This document shows, in pieces, positions 24,699-35,798 of a stretch of DNA of 64,000 nt. The notes beneath the pieces were generated by a model. It saw only the letters and a list, made by a program, of their open reading frames with translations. It was not told the DNA's origin and did no database searches. Origin of the DNA: Gonapodya sp. JEL0774 (lineage: Eukaryota > Monoblepharomycota > Monoblepharidomycetes > Monoblepharidales > Gonapodyaceae); assembly GCA_027604505.1 (NCBI GenBank), contig JADIIX010000093.1:24753-88752 (forward strand). Reading direction: 5' to 3'. Each line of letters opens with the position of its first letter. Within the stretch, counting starts at the first letter, position 1. A program made the position numbers and the translations under genes.

Positions 24699-26471
24699 TC
24701 AATCGTGCAGACCGACGACGCCTTCTTTTGCCAGTGCTTCGATCTTGGACTTATCATACCCCAAAAGCTCTTCAAGGACTTCGCTCGTATGCTCACCAAG
24801 ACGAGGCGGTGGGCGTCGAATGGTCGGCGGGGTGCCCGAATAGTTGATGGGGGGGCCTGGAATTGCCGTTTGACATAATGCCAAAGCATGAGTGGAAAAA
24901 ACAGTCGCCGCAAGAGCCCAGAATGATTGTATCTCACCGACAACTTTCAACGGCCCATAAGGGTGCTCTATTTCTCGCACTACTCCTGAGTGTTTCACCT
25001 GCTCGTGAGCAAAAGTTTGCTCAATGTTGTTGACGGGTGCGTACACGAATTGAACCCGCTCCTTCTCAAATAGATCAAGCCATTCTTGAGTGGTCTTGGA
25101 CTGGAAAATGTCGGTAAGCATGGGGATCAGGGTATCCCTGTTCTTTACGCGGGCTTGGTTGTCGGAATATCGAGGATCTTCAATAAGGTGTTCCAATCCC
25201 ACGAGTCGCAAGAATGCCAAAAACATGTGGTTACTAGGTAAACCAATGATGATTGTGCTGTCCTTTGTGGGAAACCCTTGGTAAGGAACAACATTTTCGT
25301 GGGCGGTTCCTCGACGAACGGCCTCGCGACCACCTATTAGGTAGTTAGAGGCAATGTTCGCAAGGGCAGAAGTCTGAAACATGCACCGAGCCGAGAGGAT
25401 CCGATCGTGTTGGTAAGCGAGTTGAACAGCGGTTGGGATCTGTCTGAGTGCCTACCTGACATATGAGCAAACTAGCATCAATATGTTGTCCCCTCCCAGT
25501 AACATTCCTCGATAGTAACGCCGCCAAAATTGCACCATGAGCATATAGTCCCGTCGTGATATCTGTAATGGCCACGCCGACTTTTACGGGAGGCCGATCA
25601 GGTTCACCAGTGATGTGCATGAGGCCGCCTTCGCCCGAAATCTTTTCAATGTCACCCACAATCAAAGAAAGATCAGTAGGGTCCGAGGGACACAGCTCAG
25701 GAGAAGGGAACGAGCCTCACCATCACATCGAACCCGCCTCGGTGCGAATGTGGTCCCGTTTGGCCATAGCCTGTAATGGAGCAGTAGATAATACCTGGAT
25801 TGACTTTGGATATCGACTCATAGTCAACTCCCCACTTTGCGAGAGAGCCTAACTCGGACGAAGGTTGAAATACGGAAGTTCAAACAGGAAATCGCATCGG
25901 ATGAGTGTTTCAAGAGACTGCAACTCACCTGGGACATAGTTTTCCACCAAAATGTCGCACTCCTTTGCCAAATCTCGCAGTATTGCCTGAGCTTTTTCGT
26001 TTTTCAAGTTTAGCACGACGGATCGTTTGTTGCGATTCACACAGAGGAAGTAGGCAGCATCTTTTTCGCCTGTGACAGGATCCTGGGCAAAGGGCGGTCC
26101 CCATCGTCGGGTTTCTGGGATTGGTAACGAATGGCAGAAACGTGTCATACGGCATCAGATAGTGACGGATGGGTGATGGGGAACAAAAATGCTTCCGATA
26201 ACACACCGTCACCAACTGGAGCTTCAATCTTCACGACGTCGGCTCCAAGATCGCCAAGCGCCTGTGTACAGAATGGGCCAGCGAGGATACGAGTCATATC
26301 CAGGATCCGGTACCCCTGCAGAGGCAATGGGAGCGGTGATGATTTATCGGACGATGTAGAGAAACGGCGTGCGGAGGGAAGCCGGGAGACCAGCCATCGA
26401 GAGGAGGGGTTTGAAGATGGTAGAGCGCGACTTAGGCACAAGAGGGATTTGGTGAGTGCACGTGACGACAT
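24699..26471 (-). CDS. Mitochondrial class III CoA-transferase (CaiB/SUGCT-like)
   Basis: The start at 26471 gives an N terminus rich in Ser, Arg and Leu ([20 protein letters not shown]), a typical mitochondrial presequence. The class III CoA-transferase core follows: [77 protein letters not shown] and then FDVM, whose Asp is the expected acyl-anhydride-forming residue. [29 protein letters not shown], the long C-terminal domain, and a final exon with [20 protein letters not shown] come next. The gene has about five introns. Order and length fit SUGCT (succinate–hydroxymethylglutarate CoA-transferase), which moves CoA between dicarboxylic acids in mitochondria. Substrate choice within CaiB/BaiF relatives cannot be fixed by eye. 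Confidence 0.92.
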
Positions 26472-26739
26472 GATGGGGACGTAGAAATAAGTTGTGGGAA
26501 GAAAGGGGAATACACACATGCGCCGCCTCCTCCCCGCCCCACAGTGGCCCGTGTCCCCAGAGTCATTATAGGCACCCGGATACACCCAAACGAAAAGCAT
26601 AATGTCGTGCTGCGTGTTAGCTCAGCTTGCTATCCAGCATGAGGTATACACCGGGCGCATCATCAAACCAGCCGTTCCACGCCTGCGAGCCCCGATCTTT
26701 TCAAAGTGCCATTTGGTATTCATATATGCATCGAATACA

Positions 26740-28185
26740 TTAAAGTTCGTTACCAATGGTAACCCAGTTGCTCCGGAGATTGTTCCTTCTGCCGAATATT
26801 TCGAGCCACGGACCTTGACGAGGTGACAAATTGAGTTGACAGGTCGTGACAGTCAAATAAGTCATCAAGCATTATCCAAAGCCATGAATTTCATATCAGA
26901 AGTCTCACCATTGGGAGCCAGTGATTCCGCAATATCGTAAATCTCTTCGGGTTTCTGACTTTGACCCCGGCGTAGGGCAAACACCGAGTCCGGCGGACGA
27001 GCTGAGTCGCACGGCGGAACATTGGCTTCCGGGTCTGGTGAAGTGATACGCTGCGTCGCACGTTTGTGGAGTCAGCCAAGCGGATTGAGACTTCAACCAT
27101 GACCAGCAAGAGGCACCACCTTTCGTCCCACAAGGCACGTCTCCTTGGCATGTTGCAGGTAGTACCCATGCCCTTTTGCTAACCTCCGCGTGACAGCAAG
27201 CTTAACCCAAGTGATGGTATCAATGAATCTGATCACAAAGAAGTTACGACCACTGGGATGCCACAGCGCAGAGTCCCAAAATAGCAATGCAGAGACTTAC
27301 TCGAGACCCCACTCCGCCAACTGTCTAATACCCCAACTCCATCTACTGTTCACGACCCATAAGAAGCAGAATCCACCTTCCCGCACAAGGTCGCCGATCG
27401 GGAGAGCAGCCACCTCATCATCTCGCACTGTTGCGTACGCGATCGCCACACCCCGAGTCGGTGCATGAGATGAGAGTTGCCACGCGGGATCCAAAATCAC
27501 GGCTGAAAATGGAGAGCCGTAAGCAGCAAGGGTCTGCAGTTCGGAGAAGGTGGGCGGAGAGGCAGTTAGTTCTCGACCTCCACTTTGAAATATATACCAG
27601 GACTCGGGACGCTCACACTCCAATCAAAGATCCGCACATCAGCTTTTATGGCTGTAGAGTTGGCTGGTGCAACGAACACTATATATCACACCTACACCAT
27701 GAGATTGACAGGTTGTAACACGTCGTTGTTCCAGACTCACATCCTCCCTCGGTCGCCGCCGGCCCTTCTTTTGCAAAACTAGAATCCAATTGATCCATAT
27801 CCATGACTGTAGAAAATGTGCTTACTGGTGTGCTGTCTCTCTCTGTGCCAGTCGACGGAGTTTCCGTTGCTGCATTTGTCAATGTCGTTGCTTCACGTTT
27901 TCGTCTCTTCCGCGGTTCATGTTCACGATTATTCCCACTCCCCGCATCAGACTCTATCAAGGTATCGTTGTTGTAGCCGTTCTTGGGCTTCCGTGCCGAT
28001 AATTGTCCCTCTCGAACGGTGGCAGCAACGTTTCGTATTTGGCGTTCAATGTCCCAAATCTCTTGAGAGGTTCGATTAATTTCAGATAGAATATCAGCCT
28101 CTCGAGTACGAAGAGCATCAATGATCGGGTCATTTGAGAAAGCCAGCTCTAGATCCTCGGTCGGACTTTTCGGGTAAGAGGTCAT
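26740..28185 (-). CDS. MT-A70 methyltransferase, MTA1-like (DNA 6mA type)
   Basis: The start ATG is at 28185 (MTSYPKSPTEDLELAF), not the upstream TTG. Exon 1 encodes a coiled-coil-like helix (residues about 30–60), then a basic stretch (EPRKRRKREA), a likely nuclear signal. The MT-A70 domain reads VILDPAWQLSSHAPTRGVAI, DDEVAALPIGDL, EGGFCFLWVVNSR, EFIDTITWVK, AKGHGYYLQHAKETCLVG and RRGQSQKPEEIYDIAESL. The last exon (26813–26740) gives WLEIFGRRNNLRSNW and ends VTIGNEL. The PTRGVAI and GHGYYLQHAKE segments match the MTA1 branch, which in ciliates and early-diverging fungi methylates adenine in DNA, more than METTL3, METTL14 or METTL4. The catalytic motif is DPAW where active enzymes have DPPW. 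Splice junctions near 27100–27180 and 27580–27660 are uncertain. Confidence 0.8.
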
Positions 28186-28506
28186 TGACAAGGACAAGGT
28201 CAACTAAGTAGAAATTCTGGAGCAGATTGTCAATGTAGAGCTTCGAAATTTGCTTATTTATCCAATGGGTCGATCAGCATTACAAGAGGGTCAGGGAGAG
28301 GTGATGAACAGCTTGGATTCCTTGCCGAATCGGGACAGCCTCCAAAGACGACGCAAGCAACAATTCTGGGCTCAAATGAAGACGTGGGGGTTTTGCATGA
28401 GGTCGCTCGAAGCGAGAGGATTTGATTCTGTGTTCCTGTTCTGCGGTTGCCATGTGCAGTCACATGTGCGTTGAAGGCTACAGCTCGGCTCGTCTCCCTG
28501 CCCTCA
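28186..28506. promoter_or_regulatory. Divergent promoter region
   Basis: About 320 bp separate the MTA1-like gene (-) from the phospholipase gene (+), so both promoters should lie here. No specific element was identified. Confidence 0.5.
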
Positions 28507-30234
28507 ATGAACGCATCACGTGTCCGACAAAGCGCTTTTGTCGCTGTTTTTCTCGCCGTTCTTGCTCTCCCACGTGGACTCGCATCGCCGTTCCAGCGAC
28601 CTCTCTTTGTCTATCCTTCCTCGGGGCGATTCAACATCTATGATTGTCCACCGTTACCCGAACGAACAACCCAGCCAAGATCCATCCACGACCTGCGCAT
28701 AGATGACTTCAAGGTTGTGATGGCATTGGGAGACAGGTCAGAAGCCACGCCGAGGGCTCAGAGCTGTAACGCGGTGATGACTTCTGATTGTGCATGAGAT
28801 CAACGCAACTTACACGTGCTTTTCTCACTGTCACATGACCGAATATAGTATCACCGCTGCGTTTTCCGCGAAAGGCCCTCAGGAAAACGCTGTTGAGGAT
28901 GTATACGAGAACCGGGGTTTGAGCTACGCGATGGGTGGTGACGGTGGCTACGTCACACTACCCAATTTGATAAGGCGGTACGTACAGGAAATGGCGAACT
29001 GAGCTAATACGATTTATTGAACCGAGCCATCTCCGTACACTTGGATCCCGCGCGCTGTAGATTTAATCCGAATGTTACCGGCTTCTCTTTGGGGAATCAC
29101 GTCGTCGAACTTTGGTTGGTTTTCTTCGTGCAGGCTTGTTTCGCTTATATCATTCATCTTCTTGGCTACTTTTTCATCCAGCTCGGGTCTGTTGTGCCCT
29201 CCTTTCCAATACCGCCCGAAACTCGACCGCTTCAACGCTGCACAGTCGGGAGCAGTGGTCAGTAATCTGATGCACGAGCTTGCTGACTATCTAGTTCCAA
29301 TGGTTCAAGCTGATAAGAATGTGAACTTGGAGGAGGATTGGAAGGTACATCGTGACTTTTTGTGTGGAATAATTGTGACAAACCGGTACTGAGTGAAGGA
29401 CGAAAAACAATTTGGAACCGAACTCCGTCCCAGCTCCTCACTCTCTTCATCATGTCAAACGATCTCTGTCTATCGTGCAACCCAACATCCCCCTTACCTC
29501 CGACCTGGCTCTCACCGGAGCTGTTCTCTGCTCACCTGGAGAGAACCCTCCTCTACACCCGCTCTATGCTACCCCGCACACTCGTCAACGTTCTTCTTGG
29601 CCTCAATGTCTCCGGCGTATATCCTTTAACAAAAGATGATCCGCACTGCTCGGCACTTCGACATGCAGGTGGTATTTTCGAGTGCACGTGCGCTTTCAGT
29701 CTCGGGGACACAGCGGCAGGAGACGCTCTCCGCTTGCAGATGGACACACAAGCTCAGTTTTACAATAATGCTGTTATCAAGCTTAGAGAGACGTTCCTGC
29801 CTGGTGGAAGGAACTATGATCCCGCACATGAAGACTCGTTTGCACTCGTCGTGGAACCAGGCATGGCAGGTGTCAAGGTAGACTCCTGGCCCACTGACAT
29901 GCTTAGTGGGGTTGACTGTTTTCATCCAAGTACGAGAGCACATGCTTGGATGGCGTCCATCCTATGGTGCGTAGCGACAGGCGTCTACACAGCAGATGTT
30001 TTGTGTCCGCAATGCAACCAGCATCTGAGTTAATTTTGGGTGTTTAGGAACAACCTCCACCTGCCCTTCGAAGACAAGATCCGACTTCCTAAACCGCCTA
30101 TTGACATCAACCGGACTCGCGAGGTCTCCTTCGAAGGCCATTTGAGGTCTCAGGGCAGCGATTTACCGCCAGCTGGTATAAGTGAGGTGCCGCTTTGGTG
30201 TCCCTCTGCTGAGAGCAGGGTGGCGACTCGGTAG
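28507..30234 (+). CDS. Secreted GDSL phospholipase B1-like esterase
   Basis: Begins MNASRVRQSAFVAVFLAV, a clear signal peptide. The GDSL motif is split by an intron: VVMALGD joins SITAAFSAKG. Next come NRGLSYAMGGDGG, FNPNVTGFSLGNH, RFNAAQSGA and LEEDWK, then TLFIMSNDLCLSC and DCFHPSTRAHAWMASILW. The last exon begins NNLHLPFEDKIRLP. The Ser of GDS and the Asp–x–x–His of DCFH form the expected triad. Layout and motifs match fungal and animal phospholipase B1-type GDSL lipases, which remove acyl chains from phospholipids outside the cell or at the surface. Block III normally reads GxND with an oxyanion-hole Gly; here it reads MSND. Assembly uses about six exons, ending RVATR at 30234. Cys pairs suggest disulfides. 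Confidence 0.9.
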
Positions 30235-30605
30235 AGAGCGTTTTGCGTCGTGTTCTCGTTCCAGAACGGGCACCGCCGCTGGACAGTGAAGTGTGCTTTG
30301 CAATTTACTAATTGAGTGATGCTGATGTACACCTTTGCATTTGCATTTTTGGAGGCTTGGCATGTAAATAGTTGCATGATAATCAACCAAACTGATCGTG
30401 AGTGGAGTGTCCATAGATATCCACACCCTTGGCATGTAAATAGGAAATCCGTGAATGATCCGTAACAAGCGACTCACTCTACGCGAGGACATAGAGACAA
30501 CTTGGACTCGAGTCTTGGTGGTCAATTGGAACGGCTCAAAATGGTGCAAGGGCATACGGACATAAGTTGCAGCAGCACCTTCTAAGTTTAGTCTAGTAAA
30601 TCAAA
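30235..30605. other. Intergenic, no gene recognised
   Basis: A 370 bp gap between the phospholipase stop and the TFIIF-beta start on the same strand. It should include the latter's promoter. No element recognised. Confidence 0.5.
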
Positions 30606-32372
30606 ATGTCTTTCCTCACGGCCCCTGGAAAAACTTCTGGACTCAGTCCACGCGGACCACCGAGTCCTGTGCACGTCGAAGACGTTGGTGACGTTGAAGC
30701 GTCCTTCGTTTCTCGAGCCTTGGATGTTCCCCAGCCTCTTCCTGACGTGTGGCTCGTCAAAGTGCCTGAGTTCGTCCGCGACGCATGGATGAAAGCAGGC
30801 GCGCAGGGAGCTGAGGAGTTGGGGAAGCTGACCCTCCGGAAAATGTGAGTTCTTCTCCTCATCGAATTGTGATCTAGACAACAGCGAAGCAAATCTGCGG
30901 GAAGCGGGAGGGAGCGAAGAAGCGAGTCCACTCTTTGAGATATAATGTCTTGAATTACAAAAGAGACGGAGGGAGCTTTCCAAGGACTCTAGTTTATCTG
31001 CATTGCGGTCTTACTTTCTGTCTTCACATCCCCTGCGCATCGCCATACACTCACATACGCAGCGAAGGGAAACGAGAGCCTGACCTCTCTATTACACTTC
31101 CTGATGCGACTGTGGCCCCACTGACAGCCCATGAGTACAATGACCTTCCGAAGAGCTACAAGCTCAGATTAGCGACCAGGTACGACGGCGGGAGCTTTGT
31201 AAGGAAAGAAAACACGTATTTGTGGACGGAAGACGCGAATGGAGGTAATAGCTTGTGTCTTCAAGCTCTAAGCCTGTGTCCTTCTCCCAAACCTTCAAAT
31301 TGACTCCCGACCATGGGCTTTCTTCCAAGCACCTTACGCACTCGCCGGCAAAATTGTTTTTGAAGGCACAGTCACACCAGACCTGAATTCTAGAGACGCC
31401 CAAGCCTACGAAAACCTTCTCCGGCTCCGTACCGAAAAGGCTACGAAGCCTGTGCGAACCACCAAACAAGCGGACGAACGCATGACCATCAAGGCACAGT
31501 GGACCGGTGCAAGTAGAGATGTGAAAAAAACTGTATTTGGATCGAACAAGGTATGCCCCCAAGGTTGAAGTCTGGTCCTGCTGTACCCTCTTATGACCGG
31601 TCTGCAAATGCATTTTTATTGACATCCGTAGCTCAGAGACAAACGCCGTGCTCTCAACGATGCTGCTCGCCCTCGCGCTGAGCGGGGTACTTTCCTCGCA
31701 GCTCTCATTGCTCTGTTCCGGCAGCGGCCGACGTGGACTCTGGCGGAACTGCAGTACCACACTGGCCAGAACGGAGCTTACACCAAAGAGATCATGACGG
31801 AAATTGGCGAGCCTCTCATTAGGGGAGACCTGAAGGGTCAATGGCAGCTTAAAGGTGGATATCAGGACGTCGCAAAAGCTGACGGCGAAGTCGATGGTGC
31901 AGAAGAGGAGGATATCATCATGGATCAAGTCGACCAGACGAGATCCTCCACACCCTCGAGCATAAAGCCCGTGGGTGTCACGTCTAATGTTCCATCTTCG
32001 GCGACCGCGCAACGTGGTAGTCCTATAAGTCAAAGCAGATCACAGACCGGCACACAACACATCCCTCCCCCTCCTACCAGAGGTGCTTCTTTCTCCGAAT
32101 TGAAAGCCCTCGACCCTGCCGTGCTTGAGTTGATTGCCGCCCAGCTTCTTGGGCAACAAGGGGGCGGAGGGGGTGGCGGACCCTCGTCTCCGCCGGATGA
32201 CACGGATGCCATCGAGCTGTCTGACGATGATGACGTAGGTGGTGTTTTGTCCAGCAGTGCGGGTGCCACGAGGATCAACCTTGATGATGACGATGTGGTG
32301 ACCGGAGACGAGGATATGGACGATGACGGGGATGGGGATGGATTCGAGGAGTCAGAGTTTGGGTTCCTTTGA
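30606..32372 (+). CDS. TFG2: Transcription factor IIF beta subunit (RAP30/Tfg2)
   Basis: The start MSFLTAPGKTSGLSPRG at 30606 leads to LPDVWLVKVPEFVRDAW, the N-terminal dimerisation region. Exon 2 onward gives REPDLSITLPDATV, YKLRLATRYDG and AGKIVFEGTVTPDLN. The linker segment is KPVRTTKQADERMTIK. The C-terminal winged helix is LAALIALFRQRPTWTLAELQ, then QNGAYTKEIMTEIGEP and RGDLKGQWQLKGGYQ. The protein partners TFIIF-alpha, binds RNA polymerase II and is part of the preinitiation complex. Known family members end soon after the winged helix. This one continues for about 170 residues: a Ser/Pro-rich stretch, a short helix (LDPAVLELIAAQLLGQQ), a Gly run and a strongly acidic end (DDDDVVTGDEDMDDDGDG). 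Confidence 0.92.
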
Positions 32373-32962
32373 ACGGGTATAGTAGTACATATATTGATTG
32401 TAATGTAATTGTAGATTTGCAGTATTCGAGATTTCCCTGAGGTGCGGATTCAATTCGAAATTCAATATGACTGTCGGCAGAATAACTTTACAATCCCGTA
32501 TCGCGGCACCTGAACTGCTTGTAGTTAGCTCTGAGAAATGACCAGCCACTCTGTGAGATGCTATGGTGTATGTCGAGGTTGTTCCAATTATTTTGCATTT
32601 GACGGATGCCACGGCGTCATGTACATAACTTCCGCAACATCTTATGGAAAGCCCACGTTAGGAGATTATTCGTAAAAATACTATGCGATTCGGGAGTATC
32701 TGCACCTGTCCTCAACATCTTTATCGCGTTGTGTAAGACCTCGCTGTTCCAGCATACACATTCGTCTCGACCACTCCAAATGACTTCCAAATACCGGGTG
32801 ATTGCACGTTAGTGAAGAGATGTGTCAATTCCTGGTGCTGAAGATGAAATAATATTGATAATCGTTGAACCTTAGTTACGACCCTCTAAAATCGAACAGA
32901 CAGCGGAAATTTGTGAAATTCCAAAACAATGGCGGAAGACAGAGTCATAGAGTTGTGGAGAC
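32373..32962. other. Convergent intergenic region, AT-rich
   Basis: Lies between the 3' ends of TFIIF-beta (+) and a small unknown gene (-). No coding or RNA feature seen. Confidence 0.5.
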
Positions 32963-33555
32963 TCACAAGAGAATTTGTTTGAGCAACCCCAACTTTGAAG
33001 GTGGGCGGGCTAGGGCTTTCTCGCGCTTCTTGGCTTCACTTGCCGCGCGGATTTTGGCGAGAACCACTTCCCGTGGCTCACCGTGGAAAGTGCTAACGTT
33101 CTGGGGAAGGTGGTGGTGCTTGTAGACATCACGATCCTTGGAAACAAGAAAGGGCGCTGTTATAGTTTGGAAAGAACAAAATGGGTACGGTTTCCGGTGA
33201 GAACAACAAGCGCAATATCGAGCTCCGATTATCTTCGGACACACTGACCATCTTTTGCTGACGTGGGATTCGTTCCGGTGCCATCGGCGGTCAACTTTAT
33301 CCCTGTACTGTTTTTCCATACCAAACCCGGATTTCCAGCACTTCCAGCCGCTCCCGCAACAATTCCACCCATGCTCAAAATAGATGGGTCATTCGCGTGA
33401 CCGGCGGCCGCATGGCTGCTTTGCCCTCCAGGTGCAGATGTAGCCGGTCCGCGAGTCTGATGCGTCTCCCCTTCTCCACCGTCGACAGCAGTTTCAGCTC
33501 CACCGAAAGCACCAGATCCACCACCAGCATCTCCGCCAGAGGGACCGTCGTCCAT
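32963..33555 (-). CDS. Small hypothetical protein, Gly/Ala-rich N terminus
   Basis: ATG at 33555 reads MDDGPSGGDAGGGSGAF. A low-complexity region of about 60 residues leads to GNPGLVWKNSTGIKLTADG. A GTCAGT donor near 33245 joins, across an intron of roughly 85 bp, to APFLVSKDRDVYKHHHLPQ, then REVVLAKIRAASEAKKREKA. The gene ends LGLLKQILL at 32963. Total length is about 165 aa. The C-terminal half (charged helix, KHHHLPQNVSTFHGEP) looks conserved, but I do not recognise the family. No signal peptide or membrane helix. Confidence 0.6.
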
Positions 33556-33904
33556 TTATTAGATTGGTTCTCAGAAGAAGCGACGAAGCTTTGAGCTGGG
33601 CGGGGTGTGGCGCAGTCACCTGTCCAGAGTTCCCGAAGCCCAATGTATTCAAAAGATTGTTGCTTTGTGGTTGCATTTGACACCTCTCCTAGTGCATATA
33701 CCTATATGTGGTTTGTGTAAAACAACTGATCGCGAACAATTTGTGCACTGAAAACTTATTTCGAAAGTGTACGCGAGTAGTACCCATGAGATTGTATCTT
33801 GCCCCAGCTAGTTTGTCCGCATTTTCAAGTGCTGACAACCGACATAATAATAGTAGCTCGCGACAATCCAGAAACGTCAAGTGTCCGGTTCCCGTATTCT
33901 GCTT
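33556..33904. other. Intergenic, no gene recognised
   Basis: A 350 bp gap upstream of the small unknown gene (-) and at the 3' end of the next minus-strand gene. Nothing recognisable. Confidence 0.5.
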
Positions 33905-34664
33905 CTAGATCTTCTCCGACGGGATCCTCACCTCCACAAACTTCATCACCGCCTCCTTCTTCGCTGGACCGTACCACTCTCCAATCAGTTTCAGCACGGC
34001 GCCTGCGACACCCATGGCCGAGCGCGATCCTAACCATTGTCCCTCGGTCGAGACGGCGTATCCGTCACGAGATGTCGCCAAAAATGACGCAACCATCTGC
34101 TCTGTCCCGGTTCCGGCGAACAATTGGCTCGCGATAGGTCCAGAAGTAAGGACTGTGGGACGGTTTGAGCATAGGTCTGCGATGGTCCCAGTCAGTAAGC
34201 TCTGTGCAGCAGCGGCTGATGATAACTGGGATGTGACGATCTCGGGAATGAAGAGTAGGTCACGTGAAGTTGGTTTCACAGGACTGCCAGTCGTAGAACC
34301 CCATATCATCTCACTATGGCACTCGAAAACGGGACCAGTGGCAGTAGCGCAAAGATGCTGCGGTGTAGTTGTCGCTGCGGTAGGATTGGTCTGAGGGGGG
34401 CGTATCCGAACGAAATGAAAAGTGATGTCATCCGCAACTGGTGGAAAGGAAAAACACATATGGAGGGTGAGTTAAAAGCTCAGAACCCAGTCCATTCCCA
34501 ATAATGAAAGACTCGCCTGGAGGAGCACCCAAGCATTCAACCCCGTGGCCGAGACTCAAGCAGTCAGTCATCCCTTCCGCAAGCACCACAAACACGGTTC
34601 GCTTTCGTGCAGATTGCGTGCGGATCTGTTTGACAACTGTCGAAGTGATAAAAGGAGCGACCAT
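33905..34664 (-). CDS. Unresolved coding segment downstream of the DJ-1 gene
   Basis: Two open stretches on the minus strand look coding: one beginning MVAPFITSTVVKQIRTQ (ATG at 34664) with VFVVLAEGMTDCLSLGHG, and one beginning DDITFHFVRIRPPQTNP and ending VRIPSEKI at 33905. An intron between them, about 34450–34530, is needed. Codons in frame also extend upstream of the ATG to a CCAG acceptor near 34720 (RVLAYALSTGLHM). The segment may therefore be the 3' part of the DJ-1 gene rather than a separate one. No family recognised. Confidence 0.4.
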
Positions 34665-34776
34665 GTGGAGGCCCGTGGAGAGCGCATAAGCGAGAACACG
34701 GTCTGGAGATCAAGAGTACAGTTAAGGCGTAGGGCAATGATATTGAAGAAAAATACCAAGATTTCAAAATCCTTAC

Positions 34777-35798
34777 TTTGCCTCCCGTGCACCTCTGCGA
34801 ACGGATCCTCCTCCGAACGGGCAGGCACGTAACCCACAACGCGAGCCGTTTCTGCGCACACTTCTTTACCCCACAGTTGCTCGACCGCCTCAAACGCCAT
34901 ATCGATTCCTGCTGACACTCCCGATGAGGTCAAAAATCTACCGTCGGCGACGTACCGGGCCTTGTGCATCCAGTTGGTTCGAGGACCGTAAGTAATGAGC
35001 ATATCGTAGAACGCTTTGCTAGAGGAAGCGAAGTGAAGAAGGACATGATATCATGTCAATGAATGATGGCAGCAATGTCCTCGAGCGAGTTGTGAGGGAC
35101 ATTGCGATGTCTCACTTTGTTGTAGCCCGTTTTCCATCCAAAAGCCCAGTCTTGGCAAGTATCGCCGCACCACTACAAACGGAAGTAACGAGCTGTAATA
35201 GAGAGGGAAGGTTTGAACTTACGAACAGAGAAATTCCTCGGATCTTCAAAGACTCTAGCCTTGGAGCTTGGATTGATCCTCCTGATGAAATCCAACATCG
35301 CCTTGTTTCCCGCTTCAACAACTGCAGAGAACCCCCCTCTGTAAAATAGAACCGACAGTAAATGCATCCGAAGCCTCTGGGCTCAGGCGAGAATCAATCT
35401 CACGGTATGACTAAAACATCCGCGCTCGAGATCTCCCCAAAAGTTTTATCTGCGAGGATCGCTGGACCTTGAGGTGACTTGTAAATCTTCTTTTCATGAC
35501 CAGCGAGGACGACAGAAGCAGGACGACCCTTATTCTGTGTCGCAATGGTGGAAGCGCGTTGCAGTACCGAAATGGGACCCAGGAGATCGCTAGTCCACGT
35601 CGAGGCCGCAAGGCAAAACTAGGATGACCGAGTCCACTACCAGAGTTGTCACTGACAACTCACTCCGTCTCCCAGCCTTCGCTAGAATTAGGATGTAACA
35701 GAAGGAGACGAAGGGCTTGAAAGACAGCGTTTGATGATCATTGATGAAATCGGAGCTTACTAAAGCACGCCAACAACAACAAAATGCTGAGAATCCAT
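34777..35798 (-). CDS. DJ-1/PfpI (ThiJ) superfamily protein, isonitrile hydratase-like
   Basis: Minus-strand exons start at 35798 (MDSQHFVVVGVL, 38 nt). An 18-nt exon (35664–35681) and 35404–35589 (DLLGPISVLQRA…SSADVLVIP) follow. Then come GGFSAVVEAGNKAMLDFIRR, LVTSVCSGAAILAKTGLLDG, and finally GRFLTSSGVSAGIDMAFEA, with GYVPARSEEDPFAE before a GTAAGG donor at 34776. The nucleophile elbow SVCSGA places the conserved Cys, and the strand order VGVL…LLGP…VLVIPGG fits the DJ-1/PfpI fold of the isonitrile-hydratase/AraC-associated branch. Known relatives act as hydratases, glyoxalases or redox proteins, so function here is open. The 3' end is uncertain. Reading through the donor stops at 34568; splicing continues into the segment below 34720. 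An intron at about 35170–35240 has a weak donor. Confidence 0.8.
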
